A stretch of 64,000 nt of DNA. Source: an uncultured Myxococcales bacterium (GTDB lineage: Bacteria; Myxococcota_A; UBA9042; DTJE01). The notes under the pieces are model-generated. The model was given only the letters and a program-made list of their open reading frames with translations. It was not told the origin of the DNA and searched no databases. This document shows, in pieces, positions 9,441 to 18,772 of the stretch; the stretch's first letter is position 1; each line of letters opens with the position of its first letter. The DNA lies in the NCBI GenBank assembly GCA_903847405.1, contig CAINDP010000075.1, positions 47,331 through 111,330 of the forward strand, in the 5' to 3' direction. The translations under genes were made by a program, and so were the position numbers.

Positions 9441-10082
9441 CTAGCGACCGCCCTTCTTCCCTTCCCCCACCCACGTCGTTTCGACCACCACGGTGTACGG
9501 GCCGCACTGCAACCGGTGCGGGCCGTCGGCCGGGGGCCAGGCCAGGCGGATCCGGCAATGGACCCGGCGGGCGCCGGACGGGAACGGGGACGGGCCGGTC
9601 AGCCCGGCGTCGATCGCGCGCCCCGGCGATTCCCCGGGGTCGGTGAGGGTCCCGGTGCCATAGTCCGACACCAGGTCGGGCATCGCGGAAGCGAGGGCCG
9701 CGTCCTGCTCGCGAAGGCTGCGCGAACGGCGGGCCGGACGGGGGGACGAACGGTCGTGCCGGCTGGAGACGACCGAATCGACGGACACGACGTCGAACAC
9801 CAGGGGGTGGTCCTTCGCGGTGTAGGCCCGCAGGCGGACCGGCCAGGACGCCGGCGCGACGGCCGTTGCAGGCGAGTGCCACAGGGCGCGCTGGCCGATG
9901 GACACGGTCACCGAAAGACGGCGGTCCAGGGGGGTTCCGGGCGCTTCCAGGCGCACCGGGCCGACCCGCACCGACCCGGCGGTTTCCCCGGCCCGGGCGG
10001 GCGAGGCCAGGACGGCCAGGACCAGGGCCAGGATCAGGACCCGTGGCGCCGGGCCGAGGATCGGGGGATTGGCGATCCGCAA
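9441..10082 (-). CDS. Exported protein of unknown function
   Basis: Predicted 213-residue protein. I chose a TTG start because AAGGAG lies seven bases before it and a convincing signal peptide follows (hydrophobic core VLILALVLAVLAS, cleavage probably after ARA near residue 31). The mature part is rich in beta-type segments and Arg/Pro, and ends with a basic tail GEGKKGGR. I recognise no domain. The frame stays open upstream past 10400, but that part antisense-overlaps the divergent lipoprotein and lacks coding character. A promoter-like pair lies at 10108-10137. Confidence 0.6.
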   Translation of the reverse strand: MRIANPPILGPAPRVLILALVLAVLASPARAGETAGSVRVGPVRLEAPGTPLDRRLSVTVSIGQRALWHSPATAVAPASWPVRLRAYTAKDHPLVFDVVSVDSVVSSRHDRSSPRPARRSRSLREQDAALASAMPDLVSDYGTGTLTDPGESPGRAIDAGLTGPSPFPSGARRVHCRIRLAWPPADGPHRLQCGPYTVVVETTWVGEGKKGGR

Positions 10083-10107
10083 GGGCGGGCTCCTTCCGTT
10101 CGCGGGG

Positions 10108-10137
10108 ATCCTACTGCCGGCGCCCGTCAACCCGCAA
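10108..10137 (-). promoter_or_regulatory. Promoter of the exported protein at 9441-10082
   Basis: Read on the minus strand, TTGCGG (10132-10137) and TAGGAT (10108-10113) are separated by 18 bp. The -10 element ends 25 bases before the TTG start codon, leaving room for the AAGGAG site. A TTGACG also occurs but only 11 bp from the -10. Confidence 0.45.
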
Positions 10138-10190
10138 TCCATCCGGCAGCGACCGTGGTAGGATCCCGCGCCCCCGAACGGAGCCGCTCC

Positions 10191-10757
10191 ATGACGCGAA
10201 CCTGCTTCCTGCGAACGATCCTTGTGGTACTGGCGGCGCTGTCGTTCGGGGCCTGCGCGGGCGCCGACTGCTCGAAGGGGAAGGACTACTGCGAGGGCAA
10301 CGTCGCCTGGGCATGCGTCGGTGGCGGCGACCAGGGTGCCTTGAAATGGCAGACCAGCACATGCGGGGAGGACGCGGAGTGCAAGAACGGCGTCTGCTTT
10401 TCGAAACCCGTGCTCGCCTGCCCGCCCGAGCGGATCGGAACGTGGGGATGCCACTTGCAGAGCACCTACCCGGGACTGTGTACCGAGGCCGGCTACTGGG
10501 CCTGGGATCTCGATCGCAACTGCGATCTGCCGGACTTCCAGTGCAATGCGCACGTGGTCAAACAGGACGGCGTCGATGCGTGGATGGCGGACTGCGTGAT
10601 GATGTCCATCTGCTCCCTGGGCGCCTCGGCCCCGGCCCCGTCCTGCCACAACGACGTCCTGACCGTCTGCACGGCCCTGAACTACCAGACCCTGGTGAAG
10701 GACTGCGCCGCCGAGGGGAAGGTCTGCCTCCAGGGCGAGTGCTCGGCCGTCCAGTGA
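10191..10757 (+). CDS. Small cysteine-rich lipoprotein
   Basis: Predicted 188-residue lipoprotein with a lipobox ending at Cys22 (FGAC-AG). The mature part has about 20 cysteines, mostly in spaced pairs (CSKGKDYC, CGEDAECKNGVC, CAAEGKVC), which suggests a disulfide-stabilised extracytoplasmic domain similar in style to the lipoprotein at 7926-9395. Divergent from the gene at 9441-10082, with 108 bp between them. CGGAG lies nine bases before the ATG, and a possible -10 (TAGGAT, 10159-10164) lies upstream with no clear -35. Function unknown. Confidence 0.7.
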   Translation: MTRTCFLRTILVVLAALSFGACAGADCSKGKDYCEGNVAWACVGGGDQGALKWQTSTCGEDAECKNGVCFSKPVLACPPERIGTWGCHLQSTYPGLCTEAGYWAWDLDRNCDLPDFQCNAHVVKQDGVDAWMADCVMMSICSLGASAPAPSCHNDVLTVCTALNYQTLVKDCAAEGKVCLQGECSAVQ

Positions 10758-10804
10758 CGGGGACGCGAAGCGCGTGTCGGGAGCCGCCCGGGCGGGTGCG
10801 ATCG

Positions 10805-10834
10805 TTGCGCCGGGGGGGGCTGGGCCGCTAGACT
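10805..10834 (+). promoter_or_regulatory. Promoter of the YdbH-like operon
   Basis: TTGCGC (10805-10810) and TAGACT (10829-10834) with an 18-bp spacer, placed 53 bases before the ATG at 10888. The same -10 hexamer TAGACT occurs before glgA. The region upstream (10758-10804) holds GC-rich palindromes such as CCGCCCGGGCGG at 10784-10795. Confidence 0.45.
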
Positions 10835-10887
10835 AGCGCTGGCGGCCTTGCGGTCGGCACCCGGATGTTTCCCTTTCGGACGGATGG

Positions 10888-13800
10888 ATGGCGAACGATT
10901 CTGCCAGCGCAGGGACACCCGTCAGGCGCCGATCCCACCGGCTCGCAGGCGGTCTGGTCATCGCGGCCGCAGCCCTTCTGCTGGCGGTGCTGGTCACGGT
11001 CGGCGCCGCCGCATGGGTCCTGGCGCACCTGGATCATCCGGACGTGAAGGCCCGATGGGTCGCGGCCGTGCACGATGCCACGGGCCTGGACGTCGACGTC
11101 GACTCCCTGTCCGTCACGCTGGCCGGGCGGGTGGCGCTGACCGGCCTCCGCATCGCCCAACCGCCTCCCCAACGCCCCTTCGCCCCGACCCTGGCGGTCG
11201 TCGAGGCCTTCGAGGCGGGTGTGGACGTGCCCGAATTGTTCGCAGGCCGCCTGCGCCTGGACCCGATCGCGATTCGTGGCGTGTCGGTGACGGTCGTGAC
11301 GGACGCCTCCGGCCGGACGTCCTTCGACGACCTGGTGCCCGCCGCCGCACCGGCCCCGGCCCCCGCCGGTCCGCCCTCCGCACCTGTCCCCCGGTCCCGG
11401 CTCCTCGAGGTCGAAGGCCTGGACCTGGAGGTCACGTCGTTCGCGCTCCGGGAGGTCCACCTGGCGCAGGTCCTGACCCGCGACGGGACGCTGGTCGCGA
11501 CCCGGACGGTCGAGGGCCTGTCCCTGGATGCCGCGGTCCGGATCGCCGGGGGGTGCCTGGACGCGACGGTGGACCTGTCCTCCCCCGACGACGGTACGCG
11601 CCTGACCCTCCGTCCCACGAATACCTCCGGCGCCGATGCGTCCCAGACCGGCGCCCGGGTCCGCCTTCGGATGTCGGCATCCGTGCGCGAGTCCCGGGAA
11701 GCCCGCCTGACCGTGGAGGCCGACCTGCTGGAACAGTCCTTCGACACCCGGTTGCCTGCCGCATCCCCCGGCCTGCGGGCCGAGGCGACCGCCACCTTCG
11801 ACCCGTCGGCCGGCGAGATCCGCGCGCACCTGGTCCGCCTGGACGCGGTCGGCGGCGCCGTGACGGCCTCGGGACGCGCGACCGTTCCCGACGCGAACCG
11901 GGATGGCGTGACGGCGGTCGTGGAGGAGGCGCGGGTCGAGGCCCGCACGGAAGGGATCGTGGAAATCCTCCGGGCGTTCGTCCCCGGGATGAACGCGGCC
12001 GACGGCACCCTGTCGGCGGACGTGTCGGGGATGGCCCTGCTGGATCGCGCCCCGGGCGTGGCGCTCCGGGGGCCGGCATCGGTCCGCGTGGCCCTGTCGC
12101 AGGGGTCCTTCGACCGGGAGGGCCTGCGCGCCGAGGGTTCCGGCATCGAGGGGCGACTGGATGCGAGCCTGGGACCGGACGGCGTCATGACGTCGGATCT
12201 GCGCCTGGCCGCGAAGGCCCTGGGGGCCCGGGTCGGAACGTCGCAGTTCGACGCGGGTGGACTGTCCGTCGAGGGGCACGTCGGCGACGTCCCCCTGTGG
12301 AATGCCCTGTCCGGCAGTCCCATCGGCCGGGTCCACCTGACGGTTTCGGCGACGTCCCTGGACGCCCGCACGGCCGAGGCGGCGGTCGCGATGGTCCGGC
12401 CCTCGGCCGTCGTCGACGCCCGCCGCGGTGCGGACGGCCGTGTCGGGGCCCGCCTGGACCTGCCGCTGGAACGACTGTCGGTACGCCTGGCGGACGGCCG
12501 CGGACTGGGCCCCGTGGGACCGACCCGCCTCACGGCCTCCACCGAGGACCTGTCCGTGATCGGCAATGACCCGTGGGCCTGGACCGGCAGCGCGAACCTC
12601 CTGGCCGCCCTGCCCGGCGTGCGCGTGGACGCGTCGGCACGCAAGCCGTCCGATGTCGTGTCCTGGAACGTGGCCCTGGACGGCGTGCTGCCCGGTGCGT
12701 TCGCCGGCCTCCTGCCGTCGTCGGCGCACCGGATGCTGGAGGGGTCGGGCCCCGCGGTCGTTTTGAAGGCCTCGGGCAGCGCCTCCCGCGGCGACGGCAA
12801 GGGCCTGCCCACGGTGTCCGCCACGGCGTCGCTCGATGTCACGCGCCTGGGGCTCAGGCCCCCGGGACACCGCCTGATCCTTCCGTCCACCCGGATCCGC
12901 CTGGACCTGTCCGGGACGCGCCCCGAACCGGAACTGAACGCCAGCCTGACGCTGGAACGGGCGCAACTGGACGGCCGCGCGCTGCCCGACCGGGTGGTCG
13001 TGACGGCAACCTCCCGGGGAACCTCCGGAGGCCGTTCGGCACGGGTCACGCTGGTGGCCGACACGGGCTTGCGGCCGACGGCGTCCCCCGTCCTCGACGC
13101 CCGCCTGGACGCCGACTGGCGACGGGCCCCGCGGCGCCTGGAATGGACCCTCCACGGCGCCCTGCGCCGGGTCGCCAGCCTCCGGGACTCCCTCCCGGCC
13201 GACCTGGCGGCGCGCGTGGCCGGCATCGAGTGCGAGGAAGTTTCGCTGGACGGCAAGGGCCGGCTGGACGGCCTGCGGGTCGGGGTGGCGGGCCTGCCCG
13301 CGCTGCCGGCCGACCTGGTCCAATCCCTGAGGGGCGATGCGGCCCTGGCGTTCCTGCTGAAGGGCCTGAAGGTCACGTCCGGCGAGATCCGCGTGGACGT
13401 CCCGGAACTGGGCGTGACGTCCCGCATCGACGCCCGCGAGGCAGAGGTCGAGGCTTCCCTGGTCCTGGCCCAGCCCTCCCTGGCCGTGAAGTCCGGCACC
13501 CAGGCCTTCGCCGCCTCCACGATCGCCGCCGAGGCCCGGGTTCGCCTGCCCCGCGATCAGGGCTTCCGGCAGGCCACGGTGTCCCTGTCGGCCTCCGTCG
13601 CCGAGGCGTCCCAGGACCTCTGGGCGCCCTACCCCGTCAAGGGGCTGGCGCTGTCCGCCCGGGCCGACGTGTCCCCCGGTGTCCTGCGTCTGGACAAACT
13701 GGTCCTGGATCACCCGGGCGGCGGGACGCGCCTGGAACTGTCGGCCGATGCCGAGGCCGCCTCATCGGGCAACACCGGGGCCGGCGACGCGGGCGGAACC

Positions 13801-14706
13801 CTGCGCCCCCGCTCGCTGCGGATCGAAGGCTCCCTGGACCAGGATCTGGGGGCCATCAACGGCGCCCCCGACACCTTCCACGGCAAGGGGCGAATCCGGG
13901 TGCCCTTCCGGATCGAATCGGGCAACGGCAACCGGCTGAACGTGCTGGCCTCCGTGGAATCCACGGACGTTTCCGTGGAGATCCCCGGCGCGGGATTCGC
14001 CCTGGTCGGCGCCCGCGGACGCATGCCCGTGTCCGAGGAAATCGAGTTCAGCCCCGAGGGCAGGCTGTCCATCGTCCAGGGCCCCGGCGGGAGCCCCTGG
14101 TCCCGCGTGCGGTTCCACGACATGAACCCCTACCTGAAGGGCGGCTGGTTCGCGACGGACCGCGTGACGTGGGGACGCGTCGAGGCCGGCCCCCTGGCGG
14201 GCAACCTGCGGCTGGACCGGACCGTCCTGGCCCTGGACCAGATGCAGGCCACCTGGCGCGGCGGAACCGTGACCGGGCAGGTCGTCGTCGAACGCGGGTC
14301 CGACGACACGCGGGCCTGGTTCAAGGGCGACGTGACCGGCGTCGAGGCCGGGTCCGACGGGGAAAGCCTGGACGCCAATGCCGCGTTGCGGGTGTCGCTG
14401 CGCCACCTGGAGGTGGACGGGCGGGTGCAGTTGATCCGCCTGGGCCGCCGGCACCTTCGCAGCCTGCTGGACCTGTGGGACCCGACCCTGGAAAACGTGT
14501 CGGCGAACCGCATCCGCAAGGTGCTGGTCGTCGGGTATCCCAGGTCGGCCCGCGTTCGCCTGGACGGAGGCTTCCTGTCGGCCCGCGTGGAACTGGGCGG
14601 CATCGCGTCCGTGATCCGCATCGACGAGATCCGGGGCATCCCGGTGGGGCCGCTGATCCGGCGGTTCGTGGGCGGGATGGTCCCGGTTGCTGGAGGGTTG
14701 CCGTGA
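10888..14706 (+). CDS. YdbH/AsmA-like inter-membrane lipid transport protein
   Basis: Predicted 1,272-residue protein with one N-terminal transmembrane helix (about residues 22-46), then a very long periplasmic region of repeating short beta segments (LDVDVDSLSVTLAGRVALTGLRI and similar) as in AsmA-superfamily proteins. These form hydrophobic-groove bridges that carry phospholipids towards the outer membrane. The conserved-looking C-terminus (GGIASVIRIDEIRGIPVG) and the following DUF1318-like lipoprotein gene, joined by a GTGA overlap, favour the YdbH branch over TamB or YhdP. The E. coli order is ydbH-ynbE-ydbL. An Ala/Pro spacer near 150-170 is unusual. Confidence is high for the superfamily and moderate for the branch. 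Confidence 0.7.
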   Translation: MANDSASAGTPVRRRSHRLAGGLVIAAAALLLAVLVTVGAAAWVLAHLDHPDVKARWVAAVHDATGLDVDVDSLSVTLAGRVALTGLRIAQPPPQRPFAPTLAVVEAFEAGVDVPELFAGRLRLDPIAIRGVSVTVVTDASGRTSFDDLVPAAAPAPAPAGPPSAPVPRSRLLEVEGLDLEVTSFALREVHLAQVLTRDGTLVATRTVEGLSLDAAVRIAGGCLDATVDLSSPDDGTRLTLRPTNTSGADASQTGARVRLRMSASVRESREARLTVEADLLEQSFDTRLPAASPGLRAEATATFDPSAGEIRAHLVRLDAVGGAVTASGRATVPDANRDGVTAVVEEARVEARTEGIVEILRAFVPGMNAADGTLSADVSGMALLDRAPGVALRGPASVRVALSQGSFDREGLRAEGSGIEGRLDASLGPDGVMTSDLRLAAKALGARVGTSQFDAGGLSVEGHVGDVPLWNALSGSPIGRVHLTVSATSLDARTAEAAVAMVRPSAVVDARRGADGRVGARLDLPLERLSVRLADGRGLGPVGPTRLTASTEDLSVIGNDPWAWTGSANLLAALPGVRVDASARKPSDVVSWNVALDGVLPGAFAGLLPSSAHRMLEGSGPAVVLKASGSASRGDGKGLPTVSATASLDVTRLGLRPPGHRLILPSTRIRLDLSGTRPEPELNASLTLERAQLDGRALPDRVVVTATSRGTSGGRSARVTLVADTGLRPTASPVLDARLDADWRRAPRRLEWTLHGALRRVASLRDSLPADLAARVAGIECEEVSLDGKGRLDGLRVGVAGLPALPADLVQSLRGDAALAFLLKGLKVTSGEIRVDVPELGVTSRIDAREAEVEASLVLAQPSLAVKSGTQAFAASTIAAEARVRLPRDQGFRQATVSLSASVAEASQDLWAPYPVKGLALSARADVSPGVLRLDKLVLDHPGGGTRLELSADAEAASSGNTGAGDAGGTLRPRSLRIEGSLDQDLGAINGAPDTFHGKGRIRVPFRIESGNGNRLNVLASVESTDVSVEIPGAGFALVGARGRMPVSEEIEFSPEGRLSIVQGPGGSPWSRVRFHDMNPYLKGGWFATDRVTWGRVEAGPLAGNLRLDRTVLALDQMQATWRGGTVTGQVVVERGSDDTRAWFKGDVTGVEAGSDGESLDANAALRVSLRHLEVDGRVQLIRLGRRHLRSLLDLWDPTLENVSANRIRKVLVVGYPRSARVRLDGGFLSARVELGGIASVIRIDEIRGIPVGPLIRRFVGGMVPVAGGLP

Positions 14707-15257
14707 GAAGGATCGTGCTGGCACTGGCCCTGGCGGGCGCGGGATGCATTTCGGTCCCGTCGGTGGTCGTCGTTGACCGCAAGACCGCCCTGGAGATGCA
14801 GGCCGCCGGCGAATACGCGCCGTCCGCGGCCGCGTCCACGGGCAACGGCATGTCCCCGGGCGCCACGGCGCTGTCCCGGGCGACCCTCCTGGAGGCGGGC
14901 GCCGAATCGAGGGCCGGGTTCGACGGCCTGACCGAGCCGTGGACGGTGTTCCGCACCGACGCCGACGCCACCGACGAACTGATGACGCGCAAGTGCCTGG
15001 GGGAATCCCGGGATGCAACGATCGTCGAGCGGCGCGAAACGTGCCTCGGCGAGGTGGACGCGGCCGTCGTCGCCGGGCTGGTCCAGCGGGCGAACCGGGC
15101 CCGCGAGCAGGTGTGGCGCTGGCTGGCCGCGAAGGCCCCGGGCAGGGACGAGACCGCGGTCCGCGCCGCATGGCGGTCGATCCGCCTGGACGAGGTCCCC
15201 TGCGGCGCCCCGGTCCAGGCCGGCGACGGGCGCTGGGAGTCCAAGGCATGCCCATGA
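14703..15257 (+). CDS. DUF1318 (YdbL-like) lipoprotein
   Basis: Predicted 184-residue protein starting at GTG in a GTGA overlap with the YdbH-like gene. The signal sequence is short and ends LALAGAG-Cys15; Gly rather than Leu/Val at -3 makes it a weak lipobox. The mature start VVVVDRKTALEMQAAGEY and the C-terminal part, with RANRAREQVW followed by DGRWESK near the end, fit my memory of DUF1318 proteins of former Deltaproteobacteria. In E. coli the lipoprotein YnbE and the DUF1318 protein YdbL are separate partners of YdbH; here both traits may sit on one chain. Its stop overlaps the next start. Confidence 0.6.
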   Translation: MRRIVLALALAGAGCISVPSVVVVDRKTALEMQAAGEYAPSAAASTGNGMSPGATALSRATLLEAGAESRAGFDGLTEPWTVFRTDADATDELMTRKCLGESRDATIVERRETCLGEVDAAVVAGLVQRANRAREQVWRWLAAKAPGRDETAVRAAWRSIRLDEVPCGAPVQAGDGRWESKACP

Positions 15258-18200
15258 ACGTCCGGATTGTCCTCGCGATGCTGCCGGTCCTGCTGGCCGC
15301 AGGGCCCGTGCGCGCCGCCACTGCCGGGCAGGACGTCCTGCCCGAGGCCGGGCTGCGGGTCCCGGTCCGCATCACCGCCGGCGCCGCGAACCAGTTCCTG
15401 GGGATGCCCTTTCCCGACGGCTCCCGGATCGCCTTCGCCTCGGACGAGCGGGCAACCACGGAAATCTACCTGCAGGACCTGTCGGGCGGGGGCCCCCGCC
15501 TGCTGTTCGACCGCGAAGCCGACGCCACCTGGCCCCGTCCGTCGCCCGACGGCGGTCGCGTCCTGTACCTGTCCTTCCGCGAAGACGCCCGGGGCGACGC
15601 CTGCGTGTTCGACCTGCAGTCCGGCAGGCACACGTGCCTGACGGGTCCGTCCACGGCCGAGGTGCAGGCGCTGTGGTTCCCGGACGGCGACGTGGGCGTG
15701 GTCCAGCGGGACTCGCTGCACGCCGACTTCCGCCTGGTCCGCATGTCCGGGGACGGCCGGAACGCCCGGACCCTGGTGGCCCACAGCCTGTCCAGCCCGG
15801 CCGTGTCGCCGGACGGAAGGATCCTGGTCTACGTGCCCATCGAACGCGTCCTGCCGGCCGTGGGGGTCACGTTCGCGCCGCGGACGGGAACCGGCCTGGC
15901 ATTCCAGCGCCTGGATCGCGACGAACCGGCCCACCCGTGGCGGCCCGACCTGCCGGGCGCCCTGGGGTTCCCCGGCTTTTCCGTGGACGGGCGGTGGCTG
16001 GTCTTCGCGCAGTACCGGAACGATACCAACGGCGACGGCTCCATCGACGGCTCGGACAACGGCGTGGTCTTCCGCGTCGCCTTCGACCCGGCCGGGGGCA
16101 CGCCGGAGGCCGGAGCCCTGCCGGAACAGTTGACCTCGGCGGCGTGGAACTGCCAGTACCCGGTGGCCGGCCGCGACACGCTGTTCGTCACCTGCAGCCA
16201 CGAAGGGTCCCTGGACGTGTACCGGTTGCCGCTGGACGGCGCGGTGCCGCCGGGCTGGGACCTGGCCCGACTGGATGCCGAGGTCCGCGCCTCCCGGGAC
16301 CCGTGGGAACGCCTGCTGATCATGACCCGGGCGATGCCTCTGGACGTCGATCCGACGGGCCGAAGGACGCGCCTGCGCTCGATCGCGTTCGCCGAGGCGG
16401 ATGCCGGGGACCTGTCGTCCGCCGACCACCATGCCCGGGCCCTGCGCCGCGACGCGGGGGCCGGCGCACCGGCCGCCGAGGCCGACGCGCTGCTGGAACT
16501 GGTCGATCACCGCCGCGACGAGCAGCGCTTCCAGCGCGGCGCGATGCCCGAGGAGCGGTTCCAGGCTCTTGCCCGTGCTCGGGCCGCACGCGTGCGCGCC
16601 CTGGCCGGGCGGGACGGGGACGCCGTGCCCCTGGCCCGGCTGGCCCTGTCCGAGATCCTGGACGCCGCCGGCGACGAGGAGGCCGCGCGGACGACCTTCC
16701 TGTCGGTGCCGCTGCCGTCCCTGGCCGACGGGGACCTGGTCCGCCTGTGGGCGCGGCGAGGCGTGGAACTGCGGGACGCCGACGGCGATCGGGCCGGTCT
16801 GCTGACCCTGCTGGGCGACCTGTCCGCCCACCCGACCCTGGACGCCCCCGACCGCCTGGCGTTCGCCGAGCGCTATGTGGCGGCCCTCCTGCGCGGCCGC
16901 CCCGCCTCCCGCCGGGCAGCCGTCCTGGCCCCGGCCCTGGCCGCCGCCGCGCCCGGTTCCGACCTCGCCTTCCGCCTGGATCTGGAACTGCGCCTGTCCC
17001 CCCTGGGCCAGGGCGACCCCGAGGCCGTGCGCAAGGCCGTGTTCGACCTGTACCGCGGGACGCTGGAAGGGGGCGGGAAGGACGGGGGCGGAAGCGGCCC
17101 GGATCGCCGCAAGGTCCTGGCCCTGGCGACGGCCCGCCGCGCGGCCGCGGTGGACGCCGATGTCGTGACCTACAACTTCGCCAACACCTGGGCCTCGGGC
17201 GTGAAGCGCGGCACCGCGGATCGGAAGACCGCCGAGGCCCTGTACCGGGCGGTGGTGCTGGACCGGGCCTGGGGCGACCTGGCGGACGGGACCCTCGCGG
17301 ACGCCCGGGGCCGCTTCTGGGAAGTGACGCTGCAGACCGGCGCCCTGGAGGCCCACGGCGGGTTCGTCGAGGCCCGGCTGGCGGAAGGGAAGGACGACCT
17401 GGAAACCCTGTACGGGAACCGGTTCAAGGACGAACCGTACAACCCCGCGTTCGCGTTCATGCGGGCCTACCGCATCGCCCGGGACCTGCCGCAGATCGCG
17501 GATCCCGGGGAAGCCCTGCAGGCCACGGCGCGCGCCGACGCGATCGCCCGGCAGGTCGCCCAGGCCCGCCCCAACACCTGGGAGGTACACCTGCTGCGCG
17601 GCTACCTCGCGCACCGCCGCCACCTCGGAACCGGGGACCCGGGCGCCGCGGTGGATGCGACGGCCGAGTACGCCCTGGCCCTGGACCTGGCCCGCGACGC
17701 GCCCCGGGCCCGGGCCGCGATCCTCCTGGAGGCCGGCCTGCTGCAGGCGGACGTCGGAAACACGGCCGCCGCCCTGCGCCATCTGGACGACCGCGCCCGG
17801 CTGCCCTTCGCGACCCCTGCCGCCGAACTGGCGATGCGGCTGGGGCGGGCCCGGTGCCTGTTCCTGTCGGACCGCGACACCGAGGCGGCCCAGGAAGCCG
17901 ACCGGGCCGTCGCCCTGGTCGATGCCCACGGCGAACTCGCCGTCCACCGGGCCCGGGCCCTGGATCGTGCCGCCCTGTACGCCATCGCCGCCGGGCGGCC
18001 CGACCTCGCCATGGAACGGTACGCGCGCCTTCGCCCGCTGGCCGAGGCCGCCGCGGGGACCCCCATCGGCCGGCTGAACCTGGCCCGCCTGGACCTGGCC
18101 ATGGGCGCGGCCGCCCTGACCGCCGGGAGCCTCCCGGACGCCCTGCCCCTCCTGGCCCGTGCCCGGCAGGCGTTCACCGGGATGGACGCGCTGCCCGTGC

Positions 18201-18751
18201 CCCAGGCGGAATTCCCCGGGCGCACGCCGCCCCCCCGCGCCTTCGACCGCCTGGACTTCGTGGTCCTGGCCACCGCCCTGGAGGCCCGCGCCCTGGAAGC
18301 CTCGGGGCGCCTGGACGAGGCCGCCGCCCGGACCGACGACGTCGTCCGACTGCGATCCGCCCGTCTGGCCGCCCGGGACCTGGACGAGGACGTGCTGGCC
18401 CTGGCGGAAGCGGAGTACCATCAGGCCGCAACCGCGGGACGCCGGGGGGACATCGAAGGCGCGGCGGTCCACGCCCGGAACGCGCTGGCGCGGGCACGCG
18501 AATATGCGCAACGGACGGGAACGCCGTTCACGACCGCGGAGGTCCAGGCGCTGGCAGGACTGGCCGAAGCGCACCTGCTGGGAGGCCTTCCCCGCAGCAA
18601 GGTCGAAGCCGGCCTGGGCACGGCCCTGCTGGCCGCACACGCGTTCCTGTCGGCCCACCCGTCGCGGACCCGGGATGCCGACCGGTTCCGGTCCGGCCTG
18701 CTGGCGGCCCTGTGGCGCCTTCGGAACGCCGATGCCTCGTTGAAGAAGTGA
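15248..18751 (+). CDS. Exported PD40 (TolB-like) beta-propeller and TPR protein
   Basis: Predicted 1,167-residue protein. A signal peptide (about residues 1-25) is followed by TolB/PD40-type propeller repeats to about residue 340: FPDGSRIAFASDER, SPDGGRVLYLSFRED, SPDGRILVYVP and VDGRWLVFAQY. The rest, about 800 residues, is Ala/Arg/Leu-rich helical repeat, probably degenerate TPRs. It could bind envelope or polymer components, or act as a scaffold for the upstream lipid-transport proteins. Either ATG, 15248 or 15254, is possible; the second overlaps the previous stop as ATGA, the first has GGGAG at good spacing. No enzymatic motif seen. Confidence 0.65.
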   Translation: MPMNVRIVLAMLPVLLAAGPVRAATAGQDVLPEAGLRVPVRITAGAANQFLGMPFPDGSRIAFASDERATTEIYLQDLSGGGPRLLFDREADATWPRPSPDGGRVLYLSFREDARGDACVFDLQSGRHTCLTGPSTAEVQALWFPDGDVGVVQRDSLHADFRLVRMSGDGRNARTLVAHSLSSPAVSPDGRILVYVPIERVLPAVGVTFAPRTGTGLAFQRLDRDEPAHPWRPDLPGALGFPGFSVDGRWLVFAQYRNDTNGDGSIDGSDNGVVFRVAFDPAGGTPEAGALPEQLTSAAWNCQYPVAGRDTLFVTCSHEGSLDVYRLPLDGAVPPGWDLARLDAEVRASRDPWERLLIMTRAMPLDVDPTGRRTRLRSIAFAEADAGDLSSADHHARALRRDAGAGAPAAEADALLELVDHRRDEQRFQRGAMPEERFQALARARAARVRALAGRDGDAVPLARLALSEILDAAGDEEAARTTFLSVPLPSLADGDLVRLWARRGVELRDADGDRAGLLTLLGDLSAHPTLDAPDRLAFAERYVAALLRGRPASRRAAVLAPALAAAAPGSDLAFRLDLELRLSPLGQGDPEAVRKAVFDLYRGTLEGGGKDGGGSGPDRRKVLALATARRAAAVDADVVTYNFANTWASGVKRGTADRKTAEALYRAVVLDRAWGDLADGTLADARGRFWEVTLQTGALEAHGGFVEARLAEGKDDLETLYGNRFKDEPYNPAFAFMRAYRIARDLPQIADPGEALQATARADAIARQVAQARPNTWEVHLLRGYLAHRRHLGTGDPGAAVDATAEYALALDLARDAPRARAAILLEAGLLQADVGNTAAALRHLDDRARLPFATPAAELAMRLGRARCLFLSDRDTEAAQEADRAVALVDAHGELAVHRARALDRAALYAIAAGRPDLAMERYARLRPLAEAAAGTPIGRLNLARLDLAMGAAALTAGSLPDALPLLARARQAFTGMDALPVPQAEFPGRTPPPRAFDRLDFVVLATALEARALEASGRLDEAAARTDDVVRLRSARLAARDLDEDVLALAEAEYHQAATAGRRGDIEGAAVHARNALARAREYAQRTGTPFTTAEVQALAGLAEAHLLGGLPRSKVEAGLGTALLAAHAFLSAHPSRTRDADRFRSGLLAALWRLRNADASLKK

Positions 18752-18772
18752 CCCACCCACGGAGGAACGACC

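Noticed and set aside
10108..10128. Promoter TTGACG with TAGGAT on the minus strand using the nearer TTGACG
   Set aside because: The spacer would be only 11 bp. TTGCGG at 18 bp fits better.
10784..10795. Terminator at the palindrome CCGCCCGGGCGG
   Set aside because: No T-tract follows, and palindromes of this size are common in such GC-rich DNA.
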